A stretch of DNA of 45,943 nucleotides from Sandaracinaceae bacterium (lineage in GTDB: Bacteria; Myxococcota_A; Polyangia; Polyangiales; Sandaracinaceae): assembly GCA_019637095.1 (NCBI GenBank), contig JAHBWG010000077.1:1-45943 (forward strand), given 5' to 3'. Of the stretch, positions 25,602-34,045 are shown piece after piece. Positions within the stretch are counted from its first letter, which is position 1; each line of letters opens with the position of its first letter. Position numbers and translations under genes: made by a program. The notes under the pieces were generated by a model, which had not been told where the DNA came from, did no database searches, and was given only the letters and a program-made list of their open reading frames with translations.

Positions 25602-27316
25602 TCAAGGGAAGACGTGCTGGCTGCAGCTGCAGGTGTTCGCGTAGCCCACGACGTCGGCCGGACAGCAGATCGGCCGCTCGCCATCGGTCGGATCGGGATC
25701 GCAGCAGCCGAGACCGGCGGCCGGCCCGCACAGTCCGCCGGCAGGCGCGCACTCGGTGTCGCAGGCGCTCGTCGACCCGAGGCACGTGCCCACTCCATCG
25801 ACGCTCGCGCAGCAGTAGGTGTCGTCGCTCGGCTCCACGCGCCGGCAGTCACGCCAGTCGGTGCACGGGACGCCGCAGAAGTCCCAACCACGCGCGGTCT
25901 CCTGGCAGACGGTCCCGCTCGGGCATGCGCCGGGGCAGCTGCCGCCGCAGCCGTCGGGCGCCCCGCACGCGCCGCCCGGCTCGCAGCGGCAGTGGCTGAG
26001 GTCTACGCACCGGCCGTCCGCGCAGTCGCCGCGGCAGCAGCCCGCGCGACTGGCGCAGCCGTCACCCGCCGTCCCGCAGCGCTCCGGATCGCGTACGCGG
26101 CACGTGCCCTCCGCACAGTGGCCGCTGCAGCAGCCGGACGAGCGATGGCACGCCGCGCCGTCCGCTCCGCACGCGTCGCTCGCGCACACGCCACCGCTGC
26201 ACGTGCCCGAGCAGCAGTCAGCGCCGGCGCAGGCGTCGCCCGCGAGCCCGCACTCCAGCACCGACGAGCGCCCGCGGTAGAGCGCCGCCCGCGTCATCGC
26301 GTAGACGACGCCGCGCAGCGACGTGAGCCGATGGACGGCGTCGGCGGCGCCGGTCGGCAGGCCCTCCGACGCAGACACGAAGGTGGCGCCGTCCTCGGTG
26401 ATGTAGACCTGCGCGGGATCCGAGGCGGCGACCAAGACGACGCCCGCCGGACGCTCGAGGAAGTCGCGCACGCGGGTCGAGACGCCCTCGCGGATCGGCA
26501 GGTGCGTGTACGGACCCGTGGCGCCATGGCGATCGGTGCGGAAGATGTCGCGCTCGGTGCCGATCCAGATCGCCCCGTAGTGGTGGAGCTCGCGCGCCGC
26601 GAAGACGAATGGCGCCGTGTGCGAAGGGCCGAGATCCACGCGAGCCACCGCGCCGGAGGGCACGGCGACGGTCCAGAACGACGTGTGACCGCTCGCCGAG
26701 ATCGCGAGGTAGTAGGGTAGCTGCGTCAGCGTAATCGCCGACGAAGGCCCATCGATGGTGGCGAAGGGCACCCAGCGGCCGTCGGCCGGGCTCCACTCGC
26801 GCAGGTAGAGCGATGAGCCGCCAGCGCCGAAGAGCGAGCCGACCAGGAAGGCGTTGCCGGGGGGGTTCGTCGTGATGCGGTCGACGCGGGCGGGCTGTCC
26901 CGCGCCGCTTCGATGCGCGCGTCGAGGCGCTCCCACGGTGCGAAGGGATCCGCGGCGCGCGTCCACACCTGCACGAACGCGTGCGTCGCCGGCAGGGTGA
27001 GCTCGACCGTGGCCGGCACGGCGAAGCGCAGCCCGTGCGGCGTGAGCGCGAGCACCTCACCGACGACGGGGCGCCCCGGCGGGCCCGGCTCGCTCGCGGG
27101 CTCCACGCCGATCGCGGCGGGCGAGCTCAGCGCGCCGCTCGGCACGATCACCCGGGCGTTCGCGCGCTCCACGCTCCCACCCTCCGGGCCGATGGTGTGG
27201 CCCGGGTCGGGCGCGTCCGTCGCCGCGTCGGGAGGACGATCCGCGGGCGGCGCGGGTCGAGGACAGCCGCTGGTCGAGAGCGCGAGCGCCACGGCGGCGA
27301 GACGGGCGGAGATCAT
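25602..27316 (-). pseudogene. Cysteine-rich lipoprotein gene broken by one frameshift
   Basis: Two frames must be joined. The first (ATG 27316, open to 26726) gives a lipoprotein signal (AAVALALSTSGC) and a ZU5-like region (GGSVERANARVIVPSGALS), continuing to APWERLDARIEAA. The protein then continues in another frame from about 26905 (ARVDRITTNPPGNAFLVG) to the stop at 25602, covering a beta-propeller-like part and a cysteine-rich tail with modules such as DCCSGTCSGGVC, GCCSGHCAEGTC and GCCRGDCADGRC. One base is missing, or two extra, around 26890-26910 in a GC-rich stretch. A sequencing error would make it an intact gene of about 570 residues; otherwise it is a recent pseudogene. The tail is related in style to 5105-6502. 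Confidence 0.75.
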
Positions 27317-27322
27317 CCGCGC

Positions 27323-27328
27323 AGTCTA
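27323..27328 (-). promoter_or_regulatory. -10-like TAGACT, leaderless spacing
   Basis: On the minus strand TAGACT is followed by six bases and then ATG (27316). The same hexamer and spacing precede the gene starting at 44093, which supports a real promoter element. Confidence 0.5.
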
Positions 27329-27332
27329 CCGG

Positions 27333-27367
27333 GCCGCCGCACGGCGGCGTCATCGTCCGAACGGACG
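27333..27367. promoter_or_regulatory. Two palindromes upstream of the frameshifted lipoprotein gene
   Basis: GCCGCC-GCAC-GGCGGC (27333-27348) lies directly upstream of the TAGACT element. CGTCCG-AA-CGGACG (27354-27367) lies where a -35 region would be. Either could bind a dimeric regulator; no regulator gene is adjacent. Confidence 0.35.
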
Positions 27368-27560
27368 GGGTCAGCGCAGCCGCGGCGCGCGCGAAGCGTC
27401 AAAACGGCTTGCGATGCGTCGAGGACGCGCGCGTCGGCGCCGTCCCTTGGACTGCGCGCCGTCGGCGCTCGTCGTCCTCCGTAGGCGAGGTCCAGTGAGC
27501 TGGACTTCGTCTACTCTGGAACATCCAGCGCAGCGACCGCGCGCTCCGCCTCGACGTCCC

Positions 27561-27584
27561 GCTCGCATGGCTTGCCATGCGAGC
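27561..27584. terminator. Perfect 11-bp inverted repeat near the 3' end of vapC
   Basis: GCTCGCATGGC (27561-27571) and GCCATGCGAGC (27574-27584) are separated by TT. As RNA it forms a 10-bp stem with the tetraloop CTTG. It lies 26 bases past the stop of the PIN toxin gene. There is no T-run. It may terminate the toxin-antitoxin transcript or be a protein-binding or recombination site. The rest of the gap 27368-27610 shows no gene. Confidence 0.5.
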
Positions 27585-27610
27585 CATGAGCATCGCCGCA
27601 CCCATCGCGC

Positions 27611-28045
27611 TCAGGCGATGAGTGGGTTGCGCGTGACGAGCGCGGGGAAGCGTCCGAAGTCGCGGTCGGCGGTCCACAGCTCGCGTACGCCGTGGATCCG
27701 ACAGAGGGCGGCGATCCGCGCGTCGTGCACGCGCGGCCCGGAGACCTTCGCGGCACGCAGGACGTCGGTCAGCGCCGGCCAATAGAGGCCCTCCTCCGCG
27801 AGCAGCGCCAAGCTCGGCGACGCCATCCACGCCTCGAGCTGGTCGATCGCCTGGGCAGCGGTGCTCGGTGGATCGTAGATCCGCGGGTGCGTGGCGATCG
27901 ACAGGAACTCGTGGACGCAGGGCCACGGAATGGCCCACGTCGAGCTTCCCGTGGCGAGCTCGGCCAGCGCGGCGTACGCGCGCTCGTTCCACTCGCTGTC
28001 CCCGCGGTGTGCGTAGACGAGGAGGTTCGTGTCGACGGCGATCAC
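27611..28045 (-). CDS. vapC: PIN-domain ribonuclease toxin, VapC type
   Basis: 144 residues from a GTG that sits in a GTGA overlap with the antitoxin stop. PIN-domain acidic residues are visible: IAVDTNLLVYAH (first Asp), CVHEFLSIATHP (Glu), VHDARIAALCRIHG (Asp) and LWTADRDFGRFPAL (Asp pair). VapC toxins cleave tRNA or rRNA when the antitoxin is lost. The start was set at the GTG because the PIN fold begins there; a longer frame reaching back to 28087 overlaps the antitoxin gene. Confidence 0.9.
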   Translation of the reverse strand: MIAVDTNLLVYAHRGDSEWNERAYAALAELATGSSTWAIPWPCVHEFLSIATHPRIYDPPSTAAQAIDQLEAWMASPSLALLAEEGLYWPALTDVLRAAKVSGPRVHDARIAALCRIHGVRELWTADRDFGRFPALVTRNPLIA

Positions 28046-28287
28046 CCGCCGCGTCCCTCGTACGCGAGCGCTCGAATGGCCTCCCATCCCTGCCCGCGAA
28101 GCTCGGGCTGCAGCCCACGGCCTGAGACTCGGGCGTCGCGGAGCTCGAAGGGCCCCTTGGTCGCGCGCTCTGCGAGGACCCGCCGGAGCCCCGACTCGAC
28201 GAGGTCGCGGAGGGTCGTTCCCTCGCGAGCGGCGACCCGCTTGGCCTGCTCGAGGAGGGCGTCGGGGAGCTCGACGGTGGTCTTCAT
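28042..28287 (-). CDS. vapB: VapB-type antitoxin, ribbon-helix-helix
   Basis: 81 residues from ATG 28287. The N terminus MKTTVELPDALLEQAKRVAA and the following REGTTLRDLVESGLRRVL form a ribbon-helix-helix DNA-binding domain. The C-terminal 35 residues (including GPFELRDARVSGRGL) would wrap the toxin. It is encoded immediately before vapC with a four-base overlap, the usual order. It probably represses its own promoter through the palindrome at 28298-28311. Confidence 0.88.
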   Translation of the reverse strand: MKTTVELPDALLEQAKRVAAREGTTLRDLVESGLRRVLAERATKGPFELRDARVSGRGLQPELRGQGWEAIRALAYEGRGG

Positions 28288-28294
28288 ACCCAGA

Positions 28295-28323
28295 CCGATA
28301 CCCTGCGGTATGGGAGTACGCAA
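28295..28323 (-). promoter_or_regulatory. vapBC promoter with embedded operator palindrome
   Basis: On the minus strand TTGCGT (28318-28323) and TATCGG (28295-28300) are separated by 17 bases, and the -10 box ends 7 bases before the vapB ATG. The palindrome ATACC-CTGC-GGTAT (28298-28311) overlaps the -10 box, as expected for autorepression by a ribbon-helix-helix antitoxin. Confidence 0.6.
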
Positions 28324-28429
28324 GTCACGACCCATACAGATGGTTGACGCGGCGTCCTGGTGCCCGCCGCGCCAGCACGCTCCTGCGCGTGCCCACCGAG
28401 CCTCGTCAAGGAGACTTGCGAGCGCGATC

Positions 28430-28804
28430 TCACGGGATCCGGGTCAGCGCGGCGCGGAGCAGCGCGCGCGCGGCGCGGGCGAGCTCGCGCGGTCGCGGCC
28501 AGCGGCGCGCGATCGGCACCGGGCGTCCGTCGCGCTCGACCGCGACGACGCGGCCGATCACCTCGCCGCCGACGCCCGGCGCGGCCCCGGGAGCGTCGCC
28601 GAGGTGCACGAGGCGCACGCCCCGGCGCCACGGGACGAGCAGGACCACGCGGTGGCAGATCGGCGCGCCGCGCGACGCGATGACCACCACGTCGCCGACG
28701 CGCGCGCGCGCGCCCTCGCGCACGAGCGCCACGTCGCCGACCTCGAGCGTGGGCGCCATCGAGCCGCCGCCGATCAGCACGCGCCGGAGCGCGCCGTCGC
28801 TCAC
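28430..28804 (-). CDS. Small S24/S26-type peptidase-like protein
   Basis: 124 residues from a GTG overlapping the deformylase stop (GTGA). The nucleophile box is LIGGGSMAPTLEVGDVALV, as in type I signal peptidases and LexA-like proteases. GDVVVIASRG and ICHRVVLLVP correspond to the later boxes; the His-Arg at this place fits the Ser-His type (archaeal/Sec11-like) rather than the bacterial Ser-Lys dyad. No clear membrane helix is present, which is unusual for a signal peptidase. It is the last gene of the aminopeptidase-phosphatase-deformylase operon. It may trim leader peptides or specific precursors. The 142-base gap to vapB holds only the TA promoter. Confidence 0.75.
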   Translation of the reverse strand: MSDGALRRVLIGGGSMAPTLEVGDVALVREGARARVGDVVVIASRGAPICHRVVLLVPWRRGVRLVHLGDAPGAAPGVGGEVIGRVVAVERDGRPVPIARRWPRPRELARAARALLRAALTRIP

Positions 28805-29376
28805 GAGCCGAAGCGCGCGACGACGTCGCGCACCGTCGCCTTGAAGGCCTCCTCGCGGTGGCGCGCGAACTCCTTCCAGGTGCAGAGCGTCGTCGGATCG
28901 GTGACGCGGTCGACGAAGAGCACGCCGTCGAGGTGGTCGCACTCGTGCTGGTAGGTCCCCGCGGTGATCCCGCGCGCGACGAGCGCGATCGGCGCGCCGC
29001 GCCGGTCGAGCGCGTCGACGCGCAGCTCCGCGTGTCGCCGCACGACGCCGCGCAGGTCCGGGACGCTCAGGCAGCCCTCGTAGTTCTCGAACGTCGTGTC
29101 CCCGATCGGGGTGAGCACCGGGTTGACGAGGATCGTCAGCGGGATGTTCGGCTTGTACGGGTAGCGCGGGTTGTCCTTCACCTCGAGCACGCAGATGCGC
29201 ACGGAGGCGTGGACCTGCGGGGCGGCGAGGCCGGCGCCGTTCGCGTCGCGCATCGTCTCGACGAGGTCGTCGATCAGCGCCTGCGTCGCGGGGCTCGCGA
29301 GCTCCTCGGGGCTCAGCTCGCGCGCGCGCTGGCGCAGGACGGGGTGGCCGATCTGGGCGATCTTGCGCAGCGTCAT
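28801..29376 (-). CDS. def: Peptide deformylase
   Basis: 191 residues from ATG 29376, which overlaps the stop of the phosphatase gene (ATGA). It removes the formyl group from the N-terminal methionine of new proteins. The three family motifs are present: GAGLAAPQVH, YEGCLSVPDLRG (metal Cys) and YQHECDHLDGVLF (metal His pair and catalytic Glu). The length is at the upper end for the family. Not accompanied by fmt, the usual neighbour; instead it sits with an aminopeptidase P, a phosphatase and an S26-like protease, so it may be an additional copy rather than the housekeeping gene. Confidence 0.95.
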   Translation of the reverse strand: MTLRKIAQIGHPVLRQRARELSPEELASPATQALIDDLVETMRDANGAGLAAPQVHASVRICVLEVKDNPRYPYKPNIPLTILVNPVLTPIGDTTFENYEGCLSVPDLRGVVRRHAELRVDALDRRGAPIALVARGITAGTYQHECDHLDGVLFVDRVTDPTTLCTWKEFARHREEAFKATVRDVVARFGS

Positions 29377-30056
29377 GACTCTCCCTCGGGGCGCTTGAGC
29401 ACCGCGCGGAGCGCGCGGCGCTGGACGTCGTGCAGGTAGACGAGCGGGCGCGCCTCCGTCATGCGGCGGATCGCGTCGTCGGCGTCCGCGGCGTGGCCGC
29501 GGCGCACCATGAGGCCGCCCGCGACGGTGGCCGAGCGGCCGTGCCCCATCGCGCAGTGGACGAAGATGGGGCCCTCCTCGTGCTCGAGCCGCGCGAGCAG
29601 CGCGCGGAACGACGCGAGGTCCGGCGCGTCGGTGTCGAGCGTGGGCAGGCACTCGTAGCGCGCGACCGCGCGCGTCGTCGGGCTGCGCGGGAACTCGCTC
29701 GTGAGGTCGACCACCAGGCGCGCGTCCGCCGGCATCTCCGCCGCGTCGAGCGGGCGGCGCCCGACGAGGATCCCCGGCGCGACCTCGTCGTACGGGCGCT
29801 CGTCGCGCACGCGGCTCTTGATCTGCCAGAGCCCCCACGCGACCGCGTAGTACGGCCAGAGCAAGGCGACGTGCGCGATGCTCAGCCGCCCGTCGGCCCG
29901 CTTGCCGAACACGCGCGGCCCGTAGCCGAGGTACGCCGCGCCGACGATCGCGACCGACAGCGCGGGCCACGCGAGCAGCCACGCCGGGCCGCCGAGCGAG
30001 GCCGCGAGCGCGCCCAGGGCGATCCCGAGCGCGATCTGCGTCAGGCCGAAACGCAT
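29373..30056 (-). CDS. Membrane dual-specificity protein phosphatase
   Basis: 227 residues from ATG 30056, overlapping the aminopeptidase gene by 16 bases. Three hydrophobic segments fill residues 1-about 90 (GLTQIALGIALGALAASLGG, AWLLAWPALSVAIVGAAYLG, HVALLWPYYAVAWGLW). The catalytic domain follows: VVDLTSEFP, LPTLDTDAPDL (general acid region) and the phosphate loop FVHCAMGHGRSATVAG with Cys and Arg of the CX5R signature. It may remove phosphate from proteins or phospholipids at the membrane; the small DSPs with this loop include inositol-lipid phosphatases. It is in the same transcript as peptide deformylase. Confidence 0.88.
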   Translation of the reverse strand: MRFGLTQIALGIALGALAASLGGPAWLLAWPALSVAIVGAAYLGYGPRVFGKRADGRLSIAHVALLWPYYAVAWGLWQIKSRVRDERPYDEVAPGILVGRRPLDAAEMPADARLVVDLTSEFPRSPTTRAVARYECLPTLDTDAPDLASFRALLARLEHEEGPIFVHCAMGHGRSATVAGGLMVRRGHAADADDAIRRMTEARPLVYLHDVQRRALRAVLKRPEGES

Positions 30057-31399
30057 GCCTCCACGTCGGCCGCGGCCTTCGGGAGCGCGGCGGTGAGCAC
30101 CTCCGAGCCTGCGTCGGTGACCAGCACGTCGTCCTCGATGCGGATCCCGCGCACGTCCGAGAAGCGCGCGAGCGCCGCGCGGTCGAGCCGGTCCCCCGCG
30201 ACCCGCGCGAGGTGGGGGTCGCGAAGGATCGCGTCGACCTGGTAGAGGCCGGGCTCGATCGTCACGGCCATCCCCGGCACGAGGTCGCGATCGAGGCGCA
30301 GGTACGACAAGCCGAATTGCGTGCTCCGAGCGCGGCCCGGCGCGTAGCCCGCGCGGTCGCCGAGGTCCTCCATGTCGTGCACGTCGAGCCCGAGCAGGTG
30401 CCCGACGCCGTGCGGGAACAGGAGGGCGTGCACGCCGTCGGCGACGAGCTCCTCCGGGTCGCCGCGCAGCACGCCGAGCGCGACGAGCCCCTCCGCGAGC
30501 GCGTGGCTCGCCGCGAGGTGGACGTCCCGGTAGCGCGCGCCCGGGCGCACGGCGGCGATCGCCCGCGCCTGCGCGTCGAGCACCACCTCGTAGAAGGCGC
30601 GCTGCGTGGGGCTGAACGCGCCGCTCACCGGCCACGTGCGCGTCACGTCGCCGGCCCAGCCGCCGCGGGACTCCGCGCCGACGTCCGCCAGCAAGAGGTC
30701 GCCGGCGCCGAGCACGTGATGGTGCGCGTGGTTGTGGAGGACCTCGCCGTGCACCGTCACGATCGAGCCGTAGGCGGTGCTCATCGCGCGCTCGAGGATC
30801 GCCGCCTCCATCGCGGCGCGCACGTGGTGCTCGCGGCGCCCCGGCCGCGTCGCGGCCATCCCGGCGAGGTGGGCGGCGACGGTGGCCTCGGCTGCCTCGC
30901 GCAGCCCCGCGATCGCCGCCTCGTCGTGCACGAGGCGCAGCGCGATCACCGCGTCGGCGAGCGCCTCGTCGCCGCGGCTCGGCGGGTCGACGGGGCGGCC
31001 GAGCGCCGCCTCCTGGCGCGCGCGCGTCGCGGGGTCGATCGCGGCGAGCGTCGCGGCGCCCGCGCCGGCGAGCTCGGCGAGCGGGCGCACCGGGCAGCCG
31101 ACGGCTGCTTCGATCGCGTCGAGGCTCGGCGCCGGGCCGTGCCAGAGCGCGTCGTCCGGCGCGGGCGGCTCGAGGTAGAGCGCGTGATCGTCGCCCTCGA
31201 TCGACAGCACCGCGCGCTCGAACGGCAGGCCGACGAAGTAGAGGAAGTGGCTCGACGCGCGGAACGGGTAGGGCGCGCCGGCGTAGTTGCGCGGCGGCGC
31301 CGCACCCGCGAACAAGAGCGCGCGCGACTCGCCGAGGGCGCGCGCGAGCTCCGCGCGGCGCGCGCGCGCGGCGTCCGGGAGGGCGAGATCGAGGTCCAT
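30041..31399 (-). CDS. pepP: Xaa-Pro aminopeptidase (M24B, aminopeptidase P)
   Basis: 452 residues from ATG 31399. The N-terminal creatinase-like domain includes RNYAGAPYPFRASSHFLYFV. The C-terminal pita-bread domain carries the two-metal site: LLLADVGAESRGGWAGDVTR (two Asp), FPHGVGHLLGLDVHDM (His), VTIEPGLY (Glu) and IRIEDDVLV (Glu). It removes a first residue that is followed by proline. It is the first gene of a four-gene operon; TATGGT ends 8 bases before the ATG. Part of this gene and its upstream region is repeated, in decayed form, at 36608-36770. Confidence 0.93.
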   Translation of the reverse strand: MDLDLALPDAARARRAELARALGESRALLFAGAAPPRNYAGAPYPFRASSHFLYFVGLPFERAVLSIEGDDHALYLEPPAPDDALWHGPAPSLDAIEAAVGCPVRPLAELAGAGAATLAAIDPATRARQEAALGRPVDPPSRGDEALADAVIALRLVHDEAAIAGLREAAEATVAAHLAGMAATRPGRREHHVRAAMEAAILERAMSTAYGSIVTVHGEVLHNHAHHHVLGAGDLLLADVGAESRGGWAGDVTRTWPVSGAFSPTQRAFYEVVLDAQARAIAAVRPGARYRDVHLAASHALAEGLVALGVLRGDPEELVADGVHALLFPHGVGHLLGLDVHDMEDLGDRAGYAPGRARSTQFGLSYLRLDRDLVPGMAVTIEPGLYQVDAILRDPHLARVAGDRLDRAALARFSDVRGIRIEDDVLVTDAGSEVLTAALPKAAADVEACVSA

Positions 31400-31699
31400 C
31401 GGCTCGGACCATAGCCAGCGATGGGGCGCGGAGCACGGCGGCGCCGTGGCGCGTCGCGACGCCATCGACGGGGCATGAGGCGCCGCGCGACGTGCGACGT
31501 GTCGACTCCTTCTCGCGGTAGGAGATGCGCACGTCACGCGAGGACCCGGGCGCGCGTGAGCGAGAACGCCGGGCGCACGCCATACCGGAGAGGCCACGCT
31601 CGCGACTGGCGTCCATCACGTCCTCGACGCAGCCGTGCTGCGCGGCGCGCCTGGCGAGCGCTCGCGAGGGCGCGCGCCGAACACGGGTGACCGGCGCGA
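31400..31699. other. 300-base gap without a recognised gene
   Basis: It lies between the stop of the Hsp70 gene (31700) and the start of pepP (31399). It holds the TATGGT element (31408-31413) and a 29-base stretch at 31418-31446 that recurs with one mismatch at 36742-36770. I see no RNA gene, clear hairpin or protein-coding frame with family features in the rest. Confidence 0.6.
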
Positions 31700-33451
31700 T
31701 CAGTACGCCTCGTAGAGCGCCTCGGTCAGGGCCTCGACCGCGTCGCCGAGGTCGCCGACGCCCTCGATGGCCGCGCACACCGCGGCGCGCGCGCTGCTGA
31801 GCCGCTCGCGCAGCGCCGCGTCGAGCTCACCCTCGAGCGAGCGCTCGGCGCGGCGCACCAGCGAGCGCGCGAGGCGCTCCTCGCCGGGGTCGAGCGTCGC
31901 GCTCCCCGCCGCGGGCTCGGGCGGCGCGACCTCGACGGCGCGCAGCGCCTCGATCCGCGCGCGCGCGACCTCCCGGCGCTGCGCGGTGAGGCGGCTCGGG
32001 CCGTTGCGGATGGTGGTGGTCGCCGACTGACCCGAGGGCCGATGTGTCGCGGTGACGTGCAGCACCCCCGAGAGGTCGAGCCGGAAGGTGACGTCCACGG
32101 GGCTCTGCGCGGGCGAGGGCGGCAGGTCCTCGATGGACACCGCGCCGAGCGGCTGGTTGTCCTCGAGCCGCTCCGCCTCGCCTTGCGCGATCGGGACGTC
32201 GACTGTGGGTTGGTTCTCGAACATCGTGGCGTAGGTCGAGGTGCGCTCGACGGGGACGACCGTCCCGCGCGGGATCACCGGCGCCGCGGTGAGCGACGAC
32301 CCGAACAGCCCGCGGTCATCGTCGTCGACCACCCCCGCGGCCAGCGTGAACGGCGTGATGTCGACGAGCACCTCGTCCACCGCGGCGCCTGCGGCGCGCC
32401 CTGCCAGTAGCGCGGCGCCGTGCGCCACCGTGCGGTCGGGCTCGTCGGCGAGCTGCGCCGGCACGTCGAGGTGCGCCGCGACCATCTCGGCGACGAGCCG
32501 CATCCGGCTCGCGCCGCCGACGAGCACCACGCGGTCGAGGTCGGCCGCGGTCACGCGCGCGTCGCGGAGCGCGGTGTCGATGCACGTGAGCGTGCGCTCG
32601 ACCCACGGGCGCGCGATCTCGTCGAGATCGCCATGCCGGATCACCAAGTCCAAGTTGACGGCGCTCGCGCCCTCGCCGGTCAGGTACGGCTCGTGGATGC
32701 GCACCTCGTCGCGCGCGCTCAGCGCGATCTTCGCGCGCTCCACGGCCTCGGCGAGTCGCGCCATGGCGTGCGCGTCGGCGCGCACGGCGGCGGCCTCGCG
32801 CTCGGCGAGCCGCAAGAGGACGTGCTCGGCGAGCGCCGCGTCGATGTCGTCACCGCCCAAGCGGGTGTCGCCCTGGCTCGCGCGGACCTCCATGAACCCC
32901 TCGTCGCGCTCGAGGATGGACACGTCGAACGTACCGCCGCCCAAGTCGTAGACGAGCACGAGCGCCTCTTGGCCGGTGGTGTGCGCGACGGCGGCGGCGG
33001 TCGGCTCGTTGACGAGGCGCTCGACCGCGCAGCCGGCGAGCTCGGCGGCGTCGAGCGTCGCCTGGCGCTGGTGGTCGGCGAACCACGCGGGCACCGTGAT
33101 GACGGCGCGCGCCGGCCGCGCCCCGAGGTCGCGCTCGGCGGCGTCGAGGAGCGCGCCCAGGATGAGCGCGGAGACCTCCGGCGGTGTCATCGCCGTGCTC
33201 CCGACGTGCACGCGGACGTCCTCGCCCATGCGGCGCTTGATCGAGCGTACGGTGCCGGCCGGGTCGAGCAGGCGGCGGTTGCGTGCCTTGCGCCCGACGA
33301 GCACCCGGCCGTCGGGCCCGACCCCGACGACGGATGGCAAGAGCAGGTCCCCGTCGGCCGTCGCCACGAGGTGCACCCGCCCCTCGCGCACCGTGCCGAC
33401 GAGCGAGTTCGTGGTGCCCAGATCGATGCCGACGACCAGCTCCGTCCCCAT
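31700..33451 (-). CDS. Hsp70/DnaK-family chaperone
   Basis: 583 residues from ATG 33451 (GGACGGAG lies just upstream); ATG 33469 is an alternative. The nucleotide-binding domain is complete: VVGIDLGTTNSLVG, ITVPAWFADHQRQAT, LVYDLGGGTFDVSIL and DRVVLVGGASRMRL. The substrate-binding beta domain is present (ITPFTLAAGV, VIPRGTVVPVERT, FRLDLSGVLHVTA). The helical lid is short and the protein lacks a DnaK-like C-terminal tail, making it about 50 residues shorter than E. coli DnaK (638). It is encoded with its own GrpE-like and J-like partners and a TPR protein, so it is likely a specialised chaperone rather than the housekeeping DnaK. Confidence 0.92.
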   Translation of the reverse strand: MGTELVVGIDLGTTNSLVGTVREGRVHLVATADGDLLLPSVVGVGPDGRVLVGRKARNRRLLDPAGTVRSIKRRMGEDVRVHVGSTAMTPPEVSALILGALLDAAERDLGARPARAVITVPAWFADHQRQATLDAAELAGCAVERLVNEPTAAAVAHTTGQEALVLVYDLGGGTFDVSILERDEGFMEVRASQGDTRLGGDDIDAALAEHVLLRLAEREAAAVRADAHAMARLAEAVERAKIALSARDEVRIHEPYLTGEGASAVNLDLVIRHGDLDEIARPWVERTLTCIDTALRDARVTAADLDRVVLVGGASRMRLVAEMVAAHLDVPAQLADEPDRTVAHGAALLAGRAAGAAVDEVLVDITPFTLAAGVVDDDDRGLFGSSLTAAPVIPRGTVVPVERTSTYATMFENQPTVDVPIAQGEAERLEDNQPLGAVSIEDLPPSPAQSPVDVTFRLDLSGVLHVTATHRPSGQSATTTIRNGPSRLTAQRREVARARIEALRAVEVAPPEPAAGSATLDPGEERLARSLVRRAERSLEGELDAALRERLSSARAAVCAAIEGVGDLGDAVEALTEALYEAY

Positions 33452-33475
33452 GCGCTCCGTCCCTTCCATGCGCGT

Positions 33476-34045
33476 CTATGCGGGCCGCTCCGGCGCAGGT
33501 CGCTCGCCCCGCGCGGCCTCGCGCGTCGCCACGACGTCCGCCTCGCGCACGATCCGCCCGCCGTAGAGGTAGCCCGGCCGGACCACGCGACCGACGATCC
33601 CATCGCGCTCGCCCGGCGCCGGCGGCCGGGTCTCGACGACGCGGTGGAGCGCGGGGTCGACCTCGCGTCCGACCGCGCGCTCGATCGTGACCCCCGCGCC
33701 CTCGAGCGCGCCTTCGAGCTGCGCCTCGAGGATCGTCACCGCCGCGCGCAGCGCGCGCAGCTCGTCCCAGCCACCCCGCAACCGCGCGAGCCACCCGCGC
33801 GGCGGCTCCGCGCGCCGCGCGCCGTCGGCCATGCGGCCGAGCGCGTCGGCCACCGGGAGGAGCGCCTCGAGGAGCTGCCTCGCGTCGTCGCGTGGAGCAT
33901 CCGTGGACGCGTGGGCGAGCCGCTCGACGGTCTCCTCGCACGACTGCGCCGCCGCCTGTGCTGCCACCGCGGCGCGCCCGACGCGCCGTAGCTCCTCGAG
34001 CAGCGCGCCATAGGCCCGCGCCTCGCCTCCGGGCTCATCGGCCAT
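33476..34045 (-). CDS. GrpE-family nucleotide exchange factor
   Basis: 189 residues from ATG 34045. A helical N-terminal region (GALLEELRRVGRAAVAAQAA) is followed by the GrpE core: LLEALLPVADALGRM, AAVTILEAQLEGALEGAGV and the beta-wing region VDPALHRVVETRPP with VGRVVRPGYLYGGRIVREADVVV-like ending (the exact last strand reads ADVVATREAA). It releases ADP from Hsp70. The gene overlaps the J-protein gene by 11 bases and precedes the Hsp70 gene by 24 bases, which supports a private exchange factor. Confidence 0.88.
   Translation of the reverse strand: MADEPGGEARAYGALLEELRRVGRAAVAAQAAAQSCEETVERLAHASTDAPRDDARQLLEALLPVADALGRMADGARRAEPPRGWLARLRGGWDELRALRAAVTILEAQLEGALEGAGVTIERAVGREVDPALHRVVETRPPAPGERDGIVGRVVRPGYLYGGRIVREADVVATREAARGERPAPERPA

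Noticed and set aside
28430-28804. Lanthipeptide/RiPP leader protease cluster
   Set aside because: S24/S26-like peptidases can accompany PqqD-type RiPP genes, but no PqqD, radical-SAM or lanthionine gene is nearby.
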